Assembly (NCBI RefSeq): GCF_036850765.1
Contig: NC_089491.1
Span: forward strand, 183,685,520 to 183,749,519
Source of the DNA: Saccopteryx bilineata
Taxonomy: Eukaryota; Chordata; Mammalia; Chiroptera; Emballonuridae
Direction of reading: 5' to 3'
DNA: 64,000 bases
Position 1 is the first letter of the stretch. Each line of letters begins with the position of its first letter. The position numbers and the translations under genes were made by a program. Shown piece by piece: positions 21,831 to 33,135 of this stretch. The notes beneath the pieces are model-generated. The model saw only the letters and a list, made by a program, of their open reading frames with translations. It was not told where the DNA came from and made no database searches.

Positions 21831-22865
21831 GAGGCCAAACTTCATCCTTAAAAAGAACTACATGCTTCTTTTGATATTATGCTAACTTGTTAGATGGTAT
21901 ATGTTGCTTTTTGCTATTATTTTGCTTTTTTAAAACCTGTGCTTAAAGTGTTATATGTAACTGTGGCATCATAATGTGATTTTTCTGTGAGCTGATTCTA
22001 AATTATAAATGTATCATGAATATTCTTAATTCCCAGAATTTACCAGAGCCATGACTAATTTCTACTAAACTGTGCTGAACACTTTACAGAGCATGTATGT
22101 GCACAACTTGTCCACTAGATGTCTCTCATTTACTTACTTAACAAACCAGTTCTTTTTTTTCTAGCCCAGACAATTTTTAAAACCGATCTGGTCAAGTGCA
22201 GATTTAACAAACATGACAAACTCACAGAAAAAAATCTTAAAGTTTGTTTATCTTAATCAATTTTTTGAGCATATAAAAATTTTAGATGTTTTTATAAAAT
22301 ACACATTAAAAAACAGTATTTGTAATTACTAGATGTAAATATCCTAGGATAAATATGGACTACCATGTATACTTTTTTTAGTTTTCTGATGATGTCTCTT
22401 GCCATTTTTTTGTACCCTGATATTATTAAATGTACCGTGATAAGGAACGTACATGGACATTCATCCAATGACTGCCGTAGGAAACAAACTTCTCAGCCTT
22501 GAGTGTTCTTTAAACATTCACATACAGAGCCAGCCTTGTTAAACAAGACCAATTGAGAAACACAGTGATTCCAGTGATGATTTTTGGTCCCATGCTCTAA
22601 AGTATGACCTGGCATGACAGTCAAAGCTCACAGACATTTGAGGAAATCCTCCAACATGAAAGAGAAAGATCAAAACAAGTGAAGAGTGGAAAAGAAACTG
22701 GGAGGAAAGGGACAATGCAGTCATAGAAAACATTTTTAAAAAGAAAAATACAATATAATTGGGATGCTTAAAGAGATAAAAAGAATTTTACATTTATGAA
22801 ACAAGAAAAATGTTATTTAAAGGGAACAATTAGAACATTAAAAGAGGTCGTAGAAACTAAGAATT

Positions 22866-22890
22866 GACAAAAATGGCGCCGTGAGCAGCG
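22866..22890 (+). promoter_or_regulatory. L1 5' end with YY1-like site
   Basis: The first bases of the element contain aaaatggcgcc (22870-22880), one base off the YY1 consensus aanatggcggc. In human L1 a YY1 site at the very start places transcription initiation (established for human L1), so the position fits an initiator role here. Function in this family is inferred. Confidence 0.5.
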
Positions 22891-23100
22891 CATCCGACAG
22901 ATCTCCCCAAAATCTCAACAAATTTATCAACTAGAAACAGAAAAATTTATCCTCGGAGCATTCCAGAGTTCCACACACACACTGAAAGCGAAAGGACTGT
23001 TGCCGAGGAGGGAGTACGCCTGTGGTGAGTCAACCCACACGTGCAACTGCCCGCCCACACTCGGGGAGCTGCAGCCTGGGCACTGGCGGCAGCTGGCGTA

Positions 23101-23390
23101 CCCTGAGAAACCGCGCGCGCGCCCCGTGTCACGATCCGGAGGGTCCCGGCCACCGGTGTGCACTGAGAAACCACGCGCGTGCCCCGTGCAGTGGTCCGGA
23201 GGGTCCCGGCCATCGGCGTGCACTGAGAAACTGCGCACGCGCCCCGTGCCGCGGTCCGGAGAGTCCCCGGGCACCGGCGTGCCCCGAGAAACCGCACACA
23301 CACCTCATGCCGTGGTCCGGACAGTCCCCGGGCACCGGCGTGCCCCGAGAAACCGCGCGCGCCCCGTGCCGCGGTCCGGGAGGGGCGCCA
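23101..23390 (+). repeat. Five tandem GC-rich monomers of about 60 bp in the L1 5' UTR
   Basis: Units start at 23101, 23161, 23221, 23282 and 23343 with c(a/c)c(t/c)gagaaac. Each carries a cgcgcgc-type block, gccccgtg, ggtccgga(g) and a c(a/c)ccgg(c/t)gtg end. The first two are 60 bp, the next two 61 bp and the last is truncated near 23390. The array is CpG-rich and open in several frames on both strands. Confidence 0.92.
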
Positions 23391-25204
23391 AGGCTGTCTT
23401 TCCTAGTGGGGAGATTCTCTCCGTGGGCGGGGCACCTCACCCAGCCATTCAAGCTAACAATCAAGCGTTGGGGGAGGGGCGTGCAGGCAGCCTGAAATAC
23501 TTTCTGGAGCACAGCTGCGGATCCAATCACTGAAATTAGCTTAACCCATGAAATCTGCGCACCCATGGGGCTCTAATTGATAAGATCTCTCCCAGTTCAG
23601 CGATCCAAGACAAGAGGCGTGATATTTTTCAGTGCCTTTCGCTAAAGGGGCGGGGGCAACTTCTGATTGACAGAGCCTCCATATTCAGGGATATACCTAA
23701 CAAGAGGGACTTGGCAGATATTAAGATCTATACAGCAAGCAGCGAATAGTGCATCTTTTTCCCAGCCAAAAGAGGCTACAAAGTGTGGAAAGCCTGGGTT
23801 GAGTGGTCCAACTGAATGGTAGGCGCTGAACAGTCACCTTGACAACAATTGACTCCCAGCCCCACCTGATTACACTGGAGGCTCTGACTGCCAGAGCCTT
23901 ACCCAGAGCCTTGCGCTGAGTGAGGATAGAGTGGGGATCTCCCAGCTCTTTGAGCCTCTTACTCCCCAGACAGAAGCAGTGGCAGCCTCATAGCTGGATC
24001 ACCAGGCTGCTAATTCAGGAAGGGGAGACTAGGAGAGAGACTCCAGGAAAGCAAACGCTCTCATTGTTGGACTCTGCAAACGCCAAGAAGCCTTGACTAC
24101 CAGAGAGACTAAAGCCAATTATATGACATTGCCATAGAATCCCATCAACTGCAAATCCCTACCTAAGTGTGACACAGGGGCAGAACCTGGGGTACAGAGT
24201 CACCGACCAGGAAGAGGGAGAGAAAAGAAAAACGAAGAAGTTAACCTCTCAAAATCAAGAAAAATCCACAGACTTTATAACTTGTTCCACTAATTCTTTG
24301 TTGTTGTTTCTTTCTTCTTTCTTATTGCCTTTATTATTATTTGTATTTCCTCCACCTCGGTCCGTTTATTCTCTGCCCATCTTATGCTACCCTTTTCTTG
24401 AACTACACTACCCATGAGTGTTACATTTTATTTCTTCATCCTTACTCTCCTTTAGGGTTACACTCCAAAACCCTTAACTCTCTCTCCCCTTTTGTTTTTC
24501 TTTGTGTGTTTTTTCTTTCCTTTTTTTCTTCCTTCGTTTCTCTCTTTTTCTTATTTTTTCCTTTCTATTCGTTTCTTCTTTTCTCCTTTTACTTTTCCTC
24601 CCATTCAATCCTCAATCACGAACAAATTATTTAATTTGGAACTCAAGTTTTTTTGTTTATTTTTTGTTCTTTTTTTTTTCTGCTTTTGTTCTTGGTTTTC
24701 CTTTATTTGTTTGCTTTTGTGGCATTTTGGGTTCTTTTTACATTGCTTTTTAACTCACTAGCATTCCTCCCAACCCAAAGTCTCCATTGTATTTAGTCTT
24801 CGCTCCACTTAATACAACAGATTTTTACTTATTATTTTTTTCTTCTTTAAATATTCTTTTTTCTCTTCTTTTTTCTGTTTCCCTCTTATCCCTCTCATTA
24901 TATCGCTTAGTCGACCATCACTTACAAGCAAATCATTTTATGCTTGTCTAAGATTTTCTCTTTTTTTTTGTTTTGTTTTGCATTTAGCATGTCCCTACTC
25001 CCTTTTTTGCCCCTTGAACTCTTCACCCCAAATCAGGCCCTCCGTTATAGGCAGTTTTTGTTCCATTTAGCATAATATAATTCACAGGTCATCACGATAT
25101 CTACCTAAGGAGGTCAAGAGAAGAAAGAAAAAAGGGGGAAATAATAAATTATTACTTTTTTTGTGTGTGGAGCGTTTTCCTTTTTTTTTTTTTTCTTTTT
25201 GTTC

Positions 25205-25382
25205 TTTTTTTTTATTTATTCATTTTTGAGAGGAGAGGGAGAGACAGAGAGAGAGAAGGGGGGAGGAGCTGGAAGCATCAACTCCCATATGTGCCTTGAC
25301 CAGGCAAGCCCAGGGTTTCGAACTGGCGAGCTCAGCATTTCCAGGTTGACGCTTTATCCACTGTGCCACCACAGGTCAGGCT
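25205..25382 (-). mobile_element. SINE C inside the L1 5' UTR
   Basis: Reversed SINE C: tttattcatttttgagagga, then catatgtgccttgaccaggc, ggtttcgaactggcgagctc and tgccaccacaggtcaggc. It sits about 50 bp before the ORF1 start. Confidence 0.88.
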
Positions 25383-25434
25383 CTTTTTATTCTTTATTAA
25401 TTCTAATTAATACTATCAACAAGACCACCTTCAG

Positions 25435-26930
25435 ATGCCAATAAGAAAAAGGAAATCGAATATTATGGATACAAAAGATAGAGAGGTAACACAAATAGAT
25501 GTGGAAAAATCTATGGAGAAAAGATTTAACACATTGGAAGCCTTGGAGCCAAATGACAGAGAATTTAAAATAGAAATCTTAAAAATACTCAGAGATATAC
25601 AAGAAAACACAGAAAGGCAATTTAGGGAAATCAGAAAACAACTCAACGATCACAAAGAATATATTACCAAGGAAATTGAAACTATAAAAACAAATCAAAC
25701 AGAAATGAAAAACTCAATTCACGAGCTGAAAAATGAGGTAACAACCTTAGCTAATAGAACAGCCCAGATAGAAGATAGGATTAGTGAAATAGAAGACAAG
25801 CAACTTGAGGCACAACAGAGAGAAGAAGAAAGAGACTCAAAAATAATAAAAAACGAGAAATCCCTACAGGAATTGTCTGACTCCATCAGAAAGAATAACA
25901 GCCCTGGCTGGTTGGCTCAGCGGTAGAGCGTCGGCCTAGCGTGTGGAGGACCCGGGTTCAATTCCCGGCCAGGGCACACAGGAGAAGCGCCCGTTTGCTT
26001 CTCCACCCCTCCGCCGCGCTTTCCTCTCTGCCTCTCTCTTCCCCTCCCGCAGCTAAGGCTCCATTGGAGCAAAGATGGCCCCGGGTGCTGGGGATGGCTC
26101 TGTGGCCTCTGCCTCAGGCGCTAGAGTGGCTCTGGTCGCAATATGGCGACGCCCAGGATGGGCAGAGCATCGCCCCCTGGTGGGCAGAGCATCGCCCCAT
26201 GGTGGGCGTGCCGGGTGGATCCCGGTCGGGCGCATGCGGGAGTCTGTCTGACTGTCTCTCCCTGTTTCCAGCTTCAGAAAAATGAAAAAAAAAAAAAAGA
26301 AAAAAAAGAAAGAATAACATAAGAATAATAGGTATATCAAAGGGAGAAGAGAAAGAAAATGGAATGGAGAATATACTCAAACAAATAATAGATGAGAACT
26401 TCCCAAGCCTGTGAAAAGAACTAAAGCCTCAAATTCAAGAAGCAAACAGAACACCGAGTTTTCTTAACCCCAACAAACCCACTCCAAGGCACATCATAAT
26501 GAAGATGACACAAACCAATGACAAAGAAAAAATTCTCAAGGCAGCCAGGGAAAAGAAGAATACAACATATAAAGGAAGGCCTATTAGATTATCATCAGAT
26601 TTCTCAGTAGAAACTCTACAAGCTAGAAGAGAGTGGACCCCAATATTCAAAGCCCTGAAAGAGAAGAACTTTCAGCCAAGAATACTATACCCATCAAAGC
26701 TATCCTTGAAGTACGAAGGAGATATAAAAACATTCACAAAGACAGAAAAGATGAGAGAATTTATCATCAGAATGCCCCCACTCCAGGAAGTACTAAAGGG
26801 GTTTTCCAACCAGATTCAAAGAACAAAAGAAAACAAAACCACAAGTAACAGCTCCATCAAGAAAACAATAAAACCCAACTTAAACTGTGACAACAAAAGA
26901 AAAAAAAAGGGGAGAAAAGATGAAGATTAA
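25435..26930 (+). pseudogene. L1 ORF1 (RNA-binding chaperone), broken by a SINE
   Basis: It starts at 25435 (MPIRKRKSNIMDTKDREVTQ) with a long charged coiled coil (LEALEPNDREFKIEILKILR; EIEDKQLEAQQREEERDSKI). It resumes after the SINE at 26307 and includes LSSDFSVETLQARREWTPIF of the C-terminal RNA-binding part, ending at a stop at 26928-26930. Besides the SINE there is an in-frame TGA at about 26413 where the other L1 copy has tryptophan. Confidence 0.9.
25901..26306 (+). mobile_element. SINE A inside L1 ORF1, with target duplication
   Basis: Forward SINE A: gccctggctggttggctcag, A-box-like tggctcagcggtagagcg, B-box gggttcaattcccgg, body gagcatcgccccctggtggg and a poly(A) tail. The direct repeat agaaagaataaca occurs at 25888-25900 and 26307-26319. 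A second, partial gggcagagcatcgcccc unit is duplicated inside. Confidence 0.94.
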
Positions 26931-27170
26931 CAGTAGCAAAGGACGATGAAGCGTAGAAATACTCATAAGAAAGGGTACTACAATGAATATGGTAGGTACC
27001 CTTTTCATTACTTAATGGTAACCACCCTTGAGAATACCACCACAAAAACACTTGACTTAAAAAAGGTAGCAACAGAGGAAAGAAGTATGGAATACAAACA
27101 AACAAAAACAAATGATAGAAAAACAAAAGAGAAAATCAAGATACAAAACTAACAGAAAGCAATTTATAAA

Positions 27171-30100
27171 ATGGCAATAGGGAACCCACAAGTGTCAATA
27201 ATTACACTAAATGTAAATGGATTAAACTTACCAATAAAAAGACACAGAGTAGCAGAATGGATTAAAAAAGAAAATCCAACTGTATGCTGCCTACAAGAAA
27301 CTCATCTAAGCAACAAGGATAAAAACAAATTCAAAGTGAAAGGCTGGAAAACAATACTCCAAGCAAACAACACCCAAAAAAAAGCAGGTGTAGCAATACT
27401 CATATCTGATAATGCTGACTACAAGACAGCAAAAGTACTCAGAGACAAAAATGGTCATTTCATAATGATTAAGGGGACACTGAATCAAGAAGACATAACA
27501 ATCCTTAATATATATGCACCAAACCAAGGAGCACCAAAATATATAAGACAGCTACTTATTGACCTTAAAACAAAAACTGACAAAAATACAATCATACTTG
27601 GAGACCTTAATACACCGCTGACGGCTCTAGATCGGTCAACCAAACAGAGAATCAATATATAGTGACCTTAAACAAAATACTAGAACACCTGGATATGATA
27701 GACATCTACAGGACACTTCATCCCAAAGCGACAGAGTATACATTTTTCTCTAGTGTACATGGAACATTCTCAAGAATTGACCATATGTTGGGCCACAAAG
27801 ACAGTATCAGCAAATTTAGAACAATTGAAATTGTACCAAGCATATTTTCTGATCATAAAGCCTTGAAACTAGAATTCAACTGTAAAAAAGAGGGGGGAAA
27901 ACCCACAAAATTGTGGAAACTAAACAACATACTTCTAAAAAATGAATGGGTCAAAGAAGAAATAAGCGCAGAGATCAAAAGATATATACAGACAAATGAA
28001 AATGAAAATACGACAGATCAGAATCTCTGGCATTCAGCAAAAGCTGTAATAAGAGGAAAGTTCATATCACTTCAGGCCTATATGAACAAACAAGAGAGAG
28101 CCGAAGTAAACCACTTAACTTCACACCTTAAGGAACTAGAAAAAGAAGAACAAAGACAACCCAAAACCAGCCGAAGAAAGGAGATAATAAAAATCAGAGC
28201 AGAAATAAACGAAATGGAGAACAGAAAAACTATAGAAAAAATTAAAACAAGGAGCTGGTTCTTTGAAAAGATCAACAAAATCGACAAACCCTTGGCAAGA
28301 CTCACCAAGGAAAAAAGACACAGGAGTCAAATAAATAAAATCCAAAATGAAAGAGGAGAGATCACCACAGACATCATAGATATACAAAGAATTATTGTAG
28401 AATACTATGAAAAACTATATGCCACCAAATACAACAATCTAGAAGAAATGGATAAATTCCTAGAACAATACAACCTTCCTAAACTGAGTCATGAAGAAGC
28501 AGAAAGCCTAAACAGACCAATCAGCAGGGAGGAAATAGAAAAAACTATTAAAAACCTCCCCAAAAATAAAAGTCCAGGCCCAGACGGTAATACTAGTGAA
28601 TTCTATCAAACATTCAAAGAAGACTTGGTTCCTATTCTACTCAAAGTCTTCCAAAAAATTGAAGAGGAAGCAATACTTCCAAATACATTTTATGAGGCCA
28701 ACATAACCCTCATACCAAAACCTGGCAAGGATGGCACAAAGAAAGAAAACTACAGACCAATATCTCTAATGAATACAGATGCTAAAATACTAAACAAAAT
28801 ACTGGCAAATCGAATACAACATATTAAAAAAATAATACATCATGATCAAGTGGGATTCATCCCAGAATCTCAAGGATGGTTCAACATACGTAAAACGGTT
28901 AACGTAATACACCATATCAACAAAACAAAGAACAAAAACCACATGATCTTATCAATAGACGCAGAAAAGGCTTTCGATAAAATACAACACAATTTTATGT
29001 TTAAGACTCTCAACAAAATGGGTATAGAAGGAAAATATCTCAACATGATAAAGGCCATATATGATAAACCATCAGCCAACATCATATTAAATGGCGTAAA
29101 ACTGAGGACTTTCCACCTTAAATCAGGAACATGACAGGGTTGTCCACTCTCTCCATTCTTATTTAACGTGGTGCTAGACGTTCTGGCCAGAGCAATCAGA
29201 CAAGACAAAGAAATAAAAGGCATCCATATCGGAAAAGAAGAAGTAAAGCTATCACTTTTTGCTTATGATATGATCCTATACATTGAAAACCCAAAGAACT
29301 CCACAAATAGATTACTAGAAACAATAAACCAATACAGTAAGGTCGTAGGATACAAAATTAACATACAAAAGTCCATTGCCTTTCTATATGCCAACAATGA
29401 AATATTAGAAAACGAACTCAAAAAAATAATCCCCTTCACGATTGCAACAACAAAAAAAAAAACTTAGGAATAAATATAACAAAGAATGTAAAGGACCTAT
29501 ATAAAGAAAACTACAAGGCACTGCTAAGAGAAATAGAAAAAGACACAATGAGATGGAAAAATATTCCTTCTTCTTGGATAGGAAGAATAAATATAATTAA
29601 AATGGCCATATTACCCAAAGTAATATATAAATTTAATGCAATTCCCATCAAAATTTCTATGACATTTTTTAAAGAAATGGAACAAAAAAATCATCAGATT
29701 TATATGGAACTATAAAAAACCCCAAATAGCCAAAGCAATCCTAAGGAAAAATAATGAAGCTGGGGGCATTACAATACCTGACTTTAAACTATATTATAGG
29801 GCCACAATAATCAAAACTGCGTGGTATTGGCAGAAAAATAGACACTCAGACCAATGGAACAGAATAGAAAGCCCAGAAATAAAACCACATATATATGGTC
29901 AAATAATCTTTGATAAAGGGGCCAACAACACACAATGGAGAAAAGAAAGCCTTTTCAACAAATGGTGTTGGGAAAATTGGAAAGACACATGCAAAAGAAT
30001 GAAACTCGACTATAGCCTGTCCCCGTGTGCTAAAATTAATTCAAAATGGATCAAAGACCTAAATATAAGATCTGAAACAATAAAGTACATAGAAGAAGAC

Positions 30101-30984
30101 ATAAGTACTAAACTCATGGACCTGGGTTTTAAAAAACATTTTATGAACTTGACTCCAATGGCAAGAGAAGTGAAGGCAAAGATAAATGAATGGGACTATA
30201 TCAGAATAAAAAGTTTTTGCTCAGCAAGAGAAACTGATATCAAAATAAACAGACAGCCAACTAAATGGGAACTGATATTTTCAAACAACAGCTCAGATAA
30301 GGGCCTAATATCCAAAATATACAAAGAACTCATAAAACTCAACAACAAACAAACAATCCAATAAAAAAATGGGAAGAGGACATGAACAGACACTTCTCCC
30401 AGGAAGAAATACAAATGGCCAACAGATATATGAAAAGGTGCTCAGCTTCATTAGTTATTAGAGAAATGCAAATCAAAACTACAATGATATACCACCTCAC
30501 CCCTGTTAGATTAGCTATTATTAACAAGACGGGTAATAGCAAATGTTGGAGAGGCTGTGGAGAAAAAGGAACCCTCATTCACTGTTGGTGGGAATGTAAA
30601 GTAGTACAACCATTATGGAAGAAAGTATGGTGGTTCCTCAAAAAACTGAAAATAGAACTACCTTATGACCCAGCAATCCCTCTACTGAGTATATACCCCC
30701 AAAACTCAGAAACATTGATACGTAAAGACACATGCAGCCCCATGTTCATTGCAGCATTGTTCACAGTGGCCAAGACATGGAAACAACCAAAAAGCCCTTC
30801 AATAGAAGACTGGATAAAGAAGATATGGCACATATACTCTATGGAATACTACTCAGCCATAAGAAATGATGACATCAGATCATTTACAGCAAAATGGTGG
30901 GATCTTGATAACATTATACGGAGTGAAATAAGTAAATCAGAAAAAAACAAGAACTACTTGATTCCATACATTGGTGGAACATAA
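27171..30984 (+). pseudogene. L1 ORF2 (endonuclease-reverse transcriptase), broken
   Basis: It starts at 27171 (MAIGNPQVSIITLNVNGLN). Endonuclease motifs NVNGLN and QETHLS are present, followed by [15 protein letters not shown]. The RT region has [33 protein letters not shown] and [13 protein letters not shown]. Damage: a frameshift and TAG near 27660, a TGA at 29132-29134 in the conserved GCPLSP motif, a FAYD in place of the catalytic FADD (about 29258-29269), a frameshift in the A-run near 29451-29462, and another near 30361. The zinc-knuckle-like C-terminus ([18 protein letters not shown]) is readable. It cannot be active. Confidence 0.92.
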
Positions 30985-31269
30985 AAACGAGACTAAGAGA
31001 CATGGACAACAGAGTGATGGTTACCCGGGGTGGGGGGAGGGAGGATGCAGGAGGGAGGGAGGGAGAGAGTTAGGGGGAGGGGGAGAGGCACAGAGAAAAC
31101 TAGATAGAGGGTGACGGAGGACAATCTGACTCTGGGTGAGGGGTATGCAACATAATTTGATGACAAGATAACCTAGACATGTTTACTTTGAATATATGTA
31201 CCCTGAATTACTAATGTCATCCCATTAACATTATTAAAAATTTATAAAAACAAACAAAAAAAACCCCCA

Positions 31270-31523
31270 AAAAAGGAGACTAAGAGACATGGACAAGAGT
31301 ATGGTGGTTACCGGGGGCGGGGGGGCGCCGGAGGGAGGGAGGAGAGGGGGAGGGGCACAAAGAAAACTAGATAAAAGGTGACAGAGGACAATCTGACTTT
31401 GGGTGATGGGTATACAACATAAGTGAATGACATGATAATCTGGACATGTTTTCTTTGAATATATGTACCCTTATTTATTGATGTCACCCCATTAACATTA
31501 ATAAAAACTTATTTAAAAAAAAA
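31270..31523 (+). mobile_element. Second copy of the L1 3' end
   Basis: Starting at gagactaagagacatggaca (31277), this repeats the 3' UTR at 30988-31240, including the G-rich tract, ggtgacagaggacaatctga and gacatgttttctttgaatat, and ends in poly(A). The two differ at many positions, so this is not a recent tandem duplication of identical sequence. Confidence 0.85.
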
Positions 31524-31937
31524 AGAAACTAAGAATTAAAAGAGGTCATAAAAACTAAAAATAGCTGAAATAACAAGTTCAATGAAGGATTGGAAAAAAC
31601 CATCAATGAAATTACCCAGAGAAGTTTAGCAAAGATAAAAAGTGGACAACATGAGAAGAAAGAAATAAAATGAATAAAGAGGTCCAACATGTGACAGTAG
31701 GTCTCTTATGAAGAGAATAGAGAAAAGCTAGATGAAATTCTCCAAAGAAACAACATGAAAAAATAAATCTTCAGATTAAAAGTGGTCATTCAGGACTCAG
31801 AACAATGAAAAGAAAAAGGACCTGCAATAAGACATGTCATCATGAAATATCAGAACATCAAGGAAAAAGGAAAGATCCGAAAAGATTTCAGAAAGAAAAG
31901 AAAAAGTTCCATACAGTTGTATCAAAATGACATTGGA

Positions 31938-32314
31938 GGCCCTGGCTGGTTGGCTCAGTGGTAGAGCGTTGGCCTGGCGTGCAGTAGTCCTGGGTTCGAT
32001 TCCCGGCCAGGGCACACAGGAGAAACGCCCATCTGCTTCTGCACCCCTCCCCCTCTTCTTCCTCTCTCTCTCTCTCTCTCTCTTCCTCTCCCGCAGCCAT
32101 GGCTCCATTGGAGCAAAGTTGGCCCAAGCACTGGGGATGGCGCTATAGCCTCTACCTCAGGCGCTAGAATGGCTCTGGTTGCAGCAGAGCAACGCCCCAG
32201 ATGGGCAGAGCATCGCCCCCTGGTGGGCATGTCGGGTAGATCCTGGTCGGGTGCATGTGGGAGTCTATCTGACTGCCTCCCCGTTTCCAACTTCAGAAAA
32301 ATACAAAAAAAAAA
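31938..32314 (+). mobile_element. SINE A with target duplication
   Basis: Forward SINE A: gccctggctggttggctcag, B-box gggttcgattcccgg, a (ct)n expansion in the middle and an A-tail. The direct repeat aaaatgacattgga occurs at 31924-31937 and 32315-32328. Confidence 0.93.
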
Positions 32315-32445
32315 AAAATGACATTGGAATTCTCAGTAGCAACATTGTATGCTAAAATACATTGAGGCGGTGGTTTTAGAGTTATAAATAGAAAGGATTT
32401 TTAACATGGCTTTTCATACCTGGACCTACTGTTGGCCATTATGAG

Positions 32446-32636
32446 TGTAGAACACTAATTCTCAAGTGTCAGCATGCATTATAATCAACTAATCAACTGG
32501 AAGGCAAGCCATTGCTGAGTTATACCTCCAGAGTTTCTGATTTAATAGGTCTGGAGGTGACATGAGAACCTGCATTTCTAACAAGTTCTCTTGTGATGCA
32601 GATTCTGGTAGGAACCACACTTTGATTACCACGGTA
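32446..32636 (+). mobile_element. MER5-like ancient hAT element
   Basis: cactaattctcaagtgtcag, then gagtttctgatttaataggt and ggtctggaggtgacatgaga resemble the eutherian MER5A DNA transposon. It splits the old HAL1-like sequence. Matched by memory. Confidence 0.7.
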
Positions 32637-33070
32637 AATTATTGGCATTTTCAGAAATGCAAGGTCTCAAAAATTTTACTTCCTATTCACTTTTTCTCAG
32701 CTACTGCAGAATATGCTCCATGAAAACAAAGGAGTAAACCAAGAAAAAGGAAGGCATGAGGTCTAGGAAGTAGAATATAACACAAGAGAGAATAAAAACA
32801 ATTCAGAAGGTGATCGCAAAGACTAGTTCCAGGATATGGCTGTTGCACAGCATGTCTAGAGAGCAACTAGTCCAGACTGGAGCAAAATTCAGGCAGAAAA
32901 TGAGAGAAAGAAACAGGTCATTGCAAGTTTGACCATGTAGAATACTATTGAGAGGTATTCTGTAGTGCTGTTGAAGGGTATAAAAAGACCAAGACAGGAA
33001 AAATGTTGAATAGAAGAGATGAGATTGGAGAGTCTTGCCTTGTTTTTGATCTTGCAAGGGGGAAAATTAT

Positions 33071-33086
33071 ATAGATATAGATAGAT

Positions 33087-33134
<48 letters not shown>

Positions 33135-33135
33135 T
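33071..33135 (+). repeat. (GATA)n microsatellite
   Basis: About 14 nearly uninterrupted GATA units after a short imperfect start (atagatatagatagatgata). It ends about 70 bp before a MON2 acceptor site. Confidence 0.95.

Larger units (their letters stand above)
22866..31523 (+). mobile_element. Near full-length L1 with 5' UTR and 14-bp target duplication
   Basis: Forward L1 bounded by the perfect direct repeat agaaactaagaatt (22852-22865 and 31524-31537). In order: a 5' UTR of about 2.5 kb starting at 22866, ORF1 (25435-26930), ORF2 (27171-30984), a G-rich 3' UTR and a second 3' end (31270-31523). Nested elements are a reversed SINE C (25205-25382) and a SINE A (25901-26306). Both ORFs are damaged, so it is not autonomous. 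The intact 5' end is unusual because most L1 copies are 5'-truncated. Confidence 0.93.
22540..32900 (+). mobile_element. Old HAL1/L1-like element, split by L1, SINE and MER5
   Basis: An ancient forward L1/HAL1-type sequence brackets the younger insertions. Its pieces are about 22540-22865, 31538-31923, 32329-32445 and 32637-32900. Recognisable text includes tcaatgaaggattggaaaa (31577-31595), cagaacatcaaggaaaaagg (31850-31869) and ggagtaaaccaagaaaaagg (32730-32749). The large gap is the L1 at 22866-31523, with the duplicated flank joining the halves. Family assignment is by eye. Confidence 0.6.

Noticed and set aside
24169..24761. Frames rich in Phe, Leu and Ser resembling membrane segments
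   Set aside because: They come from the T/C-rich tract of the L1 5' UTR; membrane-like character is a direct result of T-rich codons.
25901..25975. Functional tRNA gene
   Set aside because: A- and B-box-like motifs are present, but the body continues into a 400-bp SINE with a poly(A) tail and the same head occurs at many loci.
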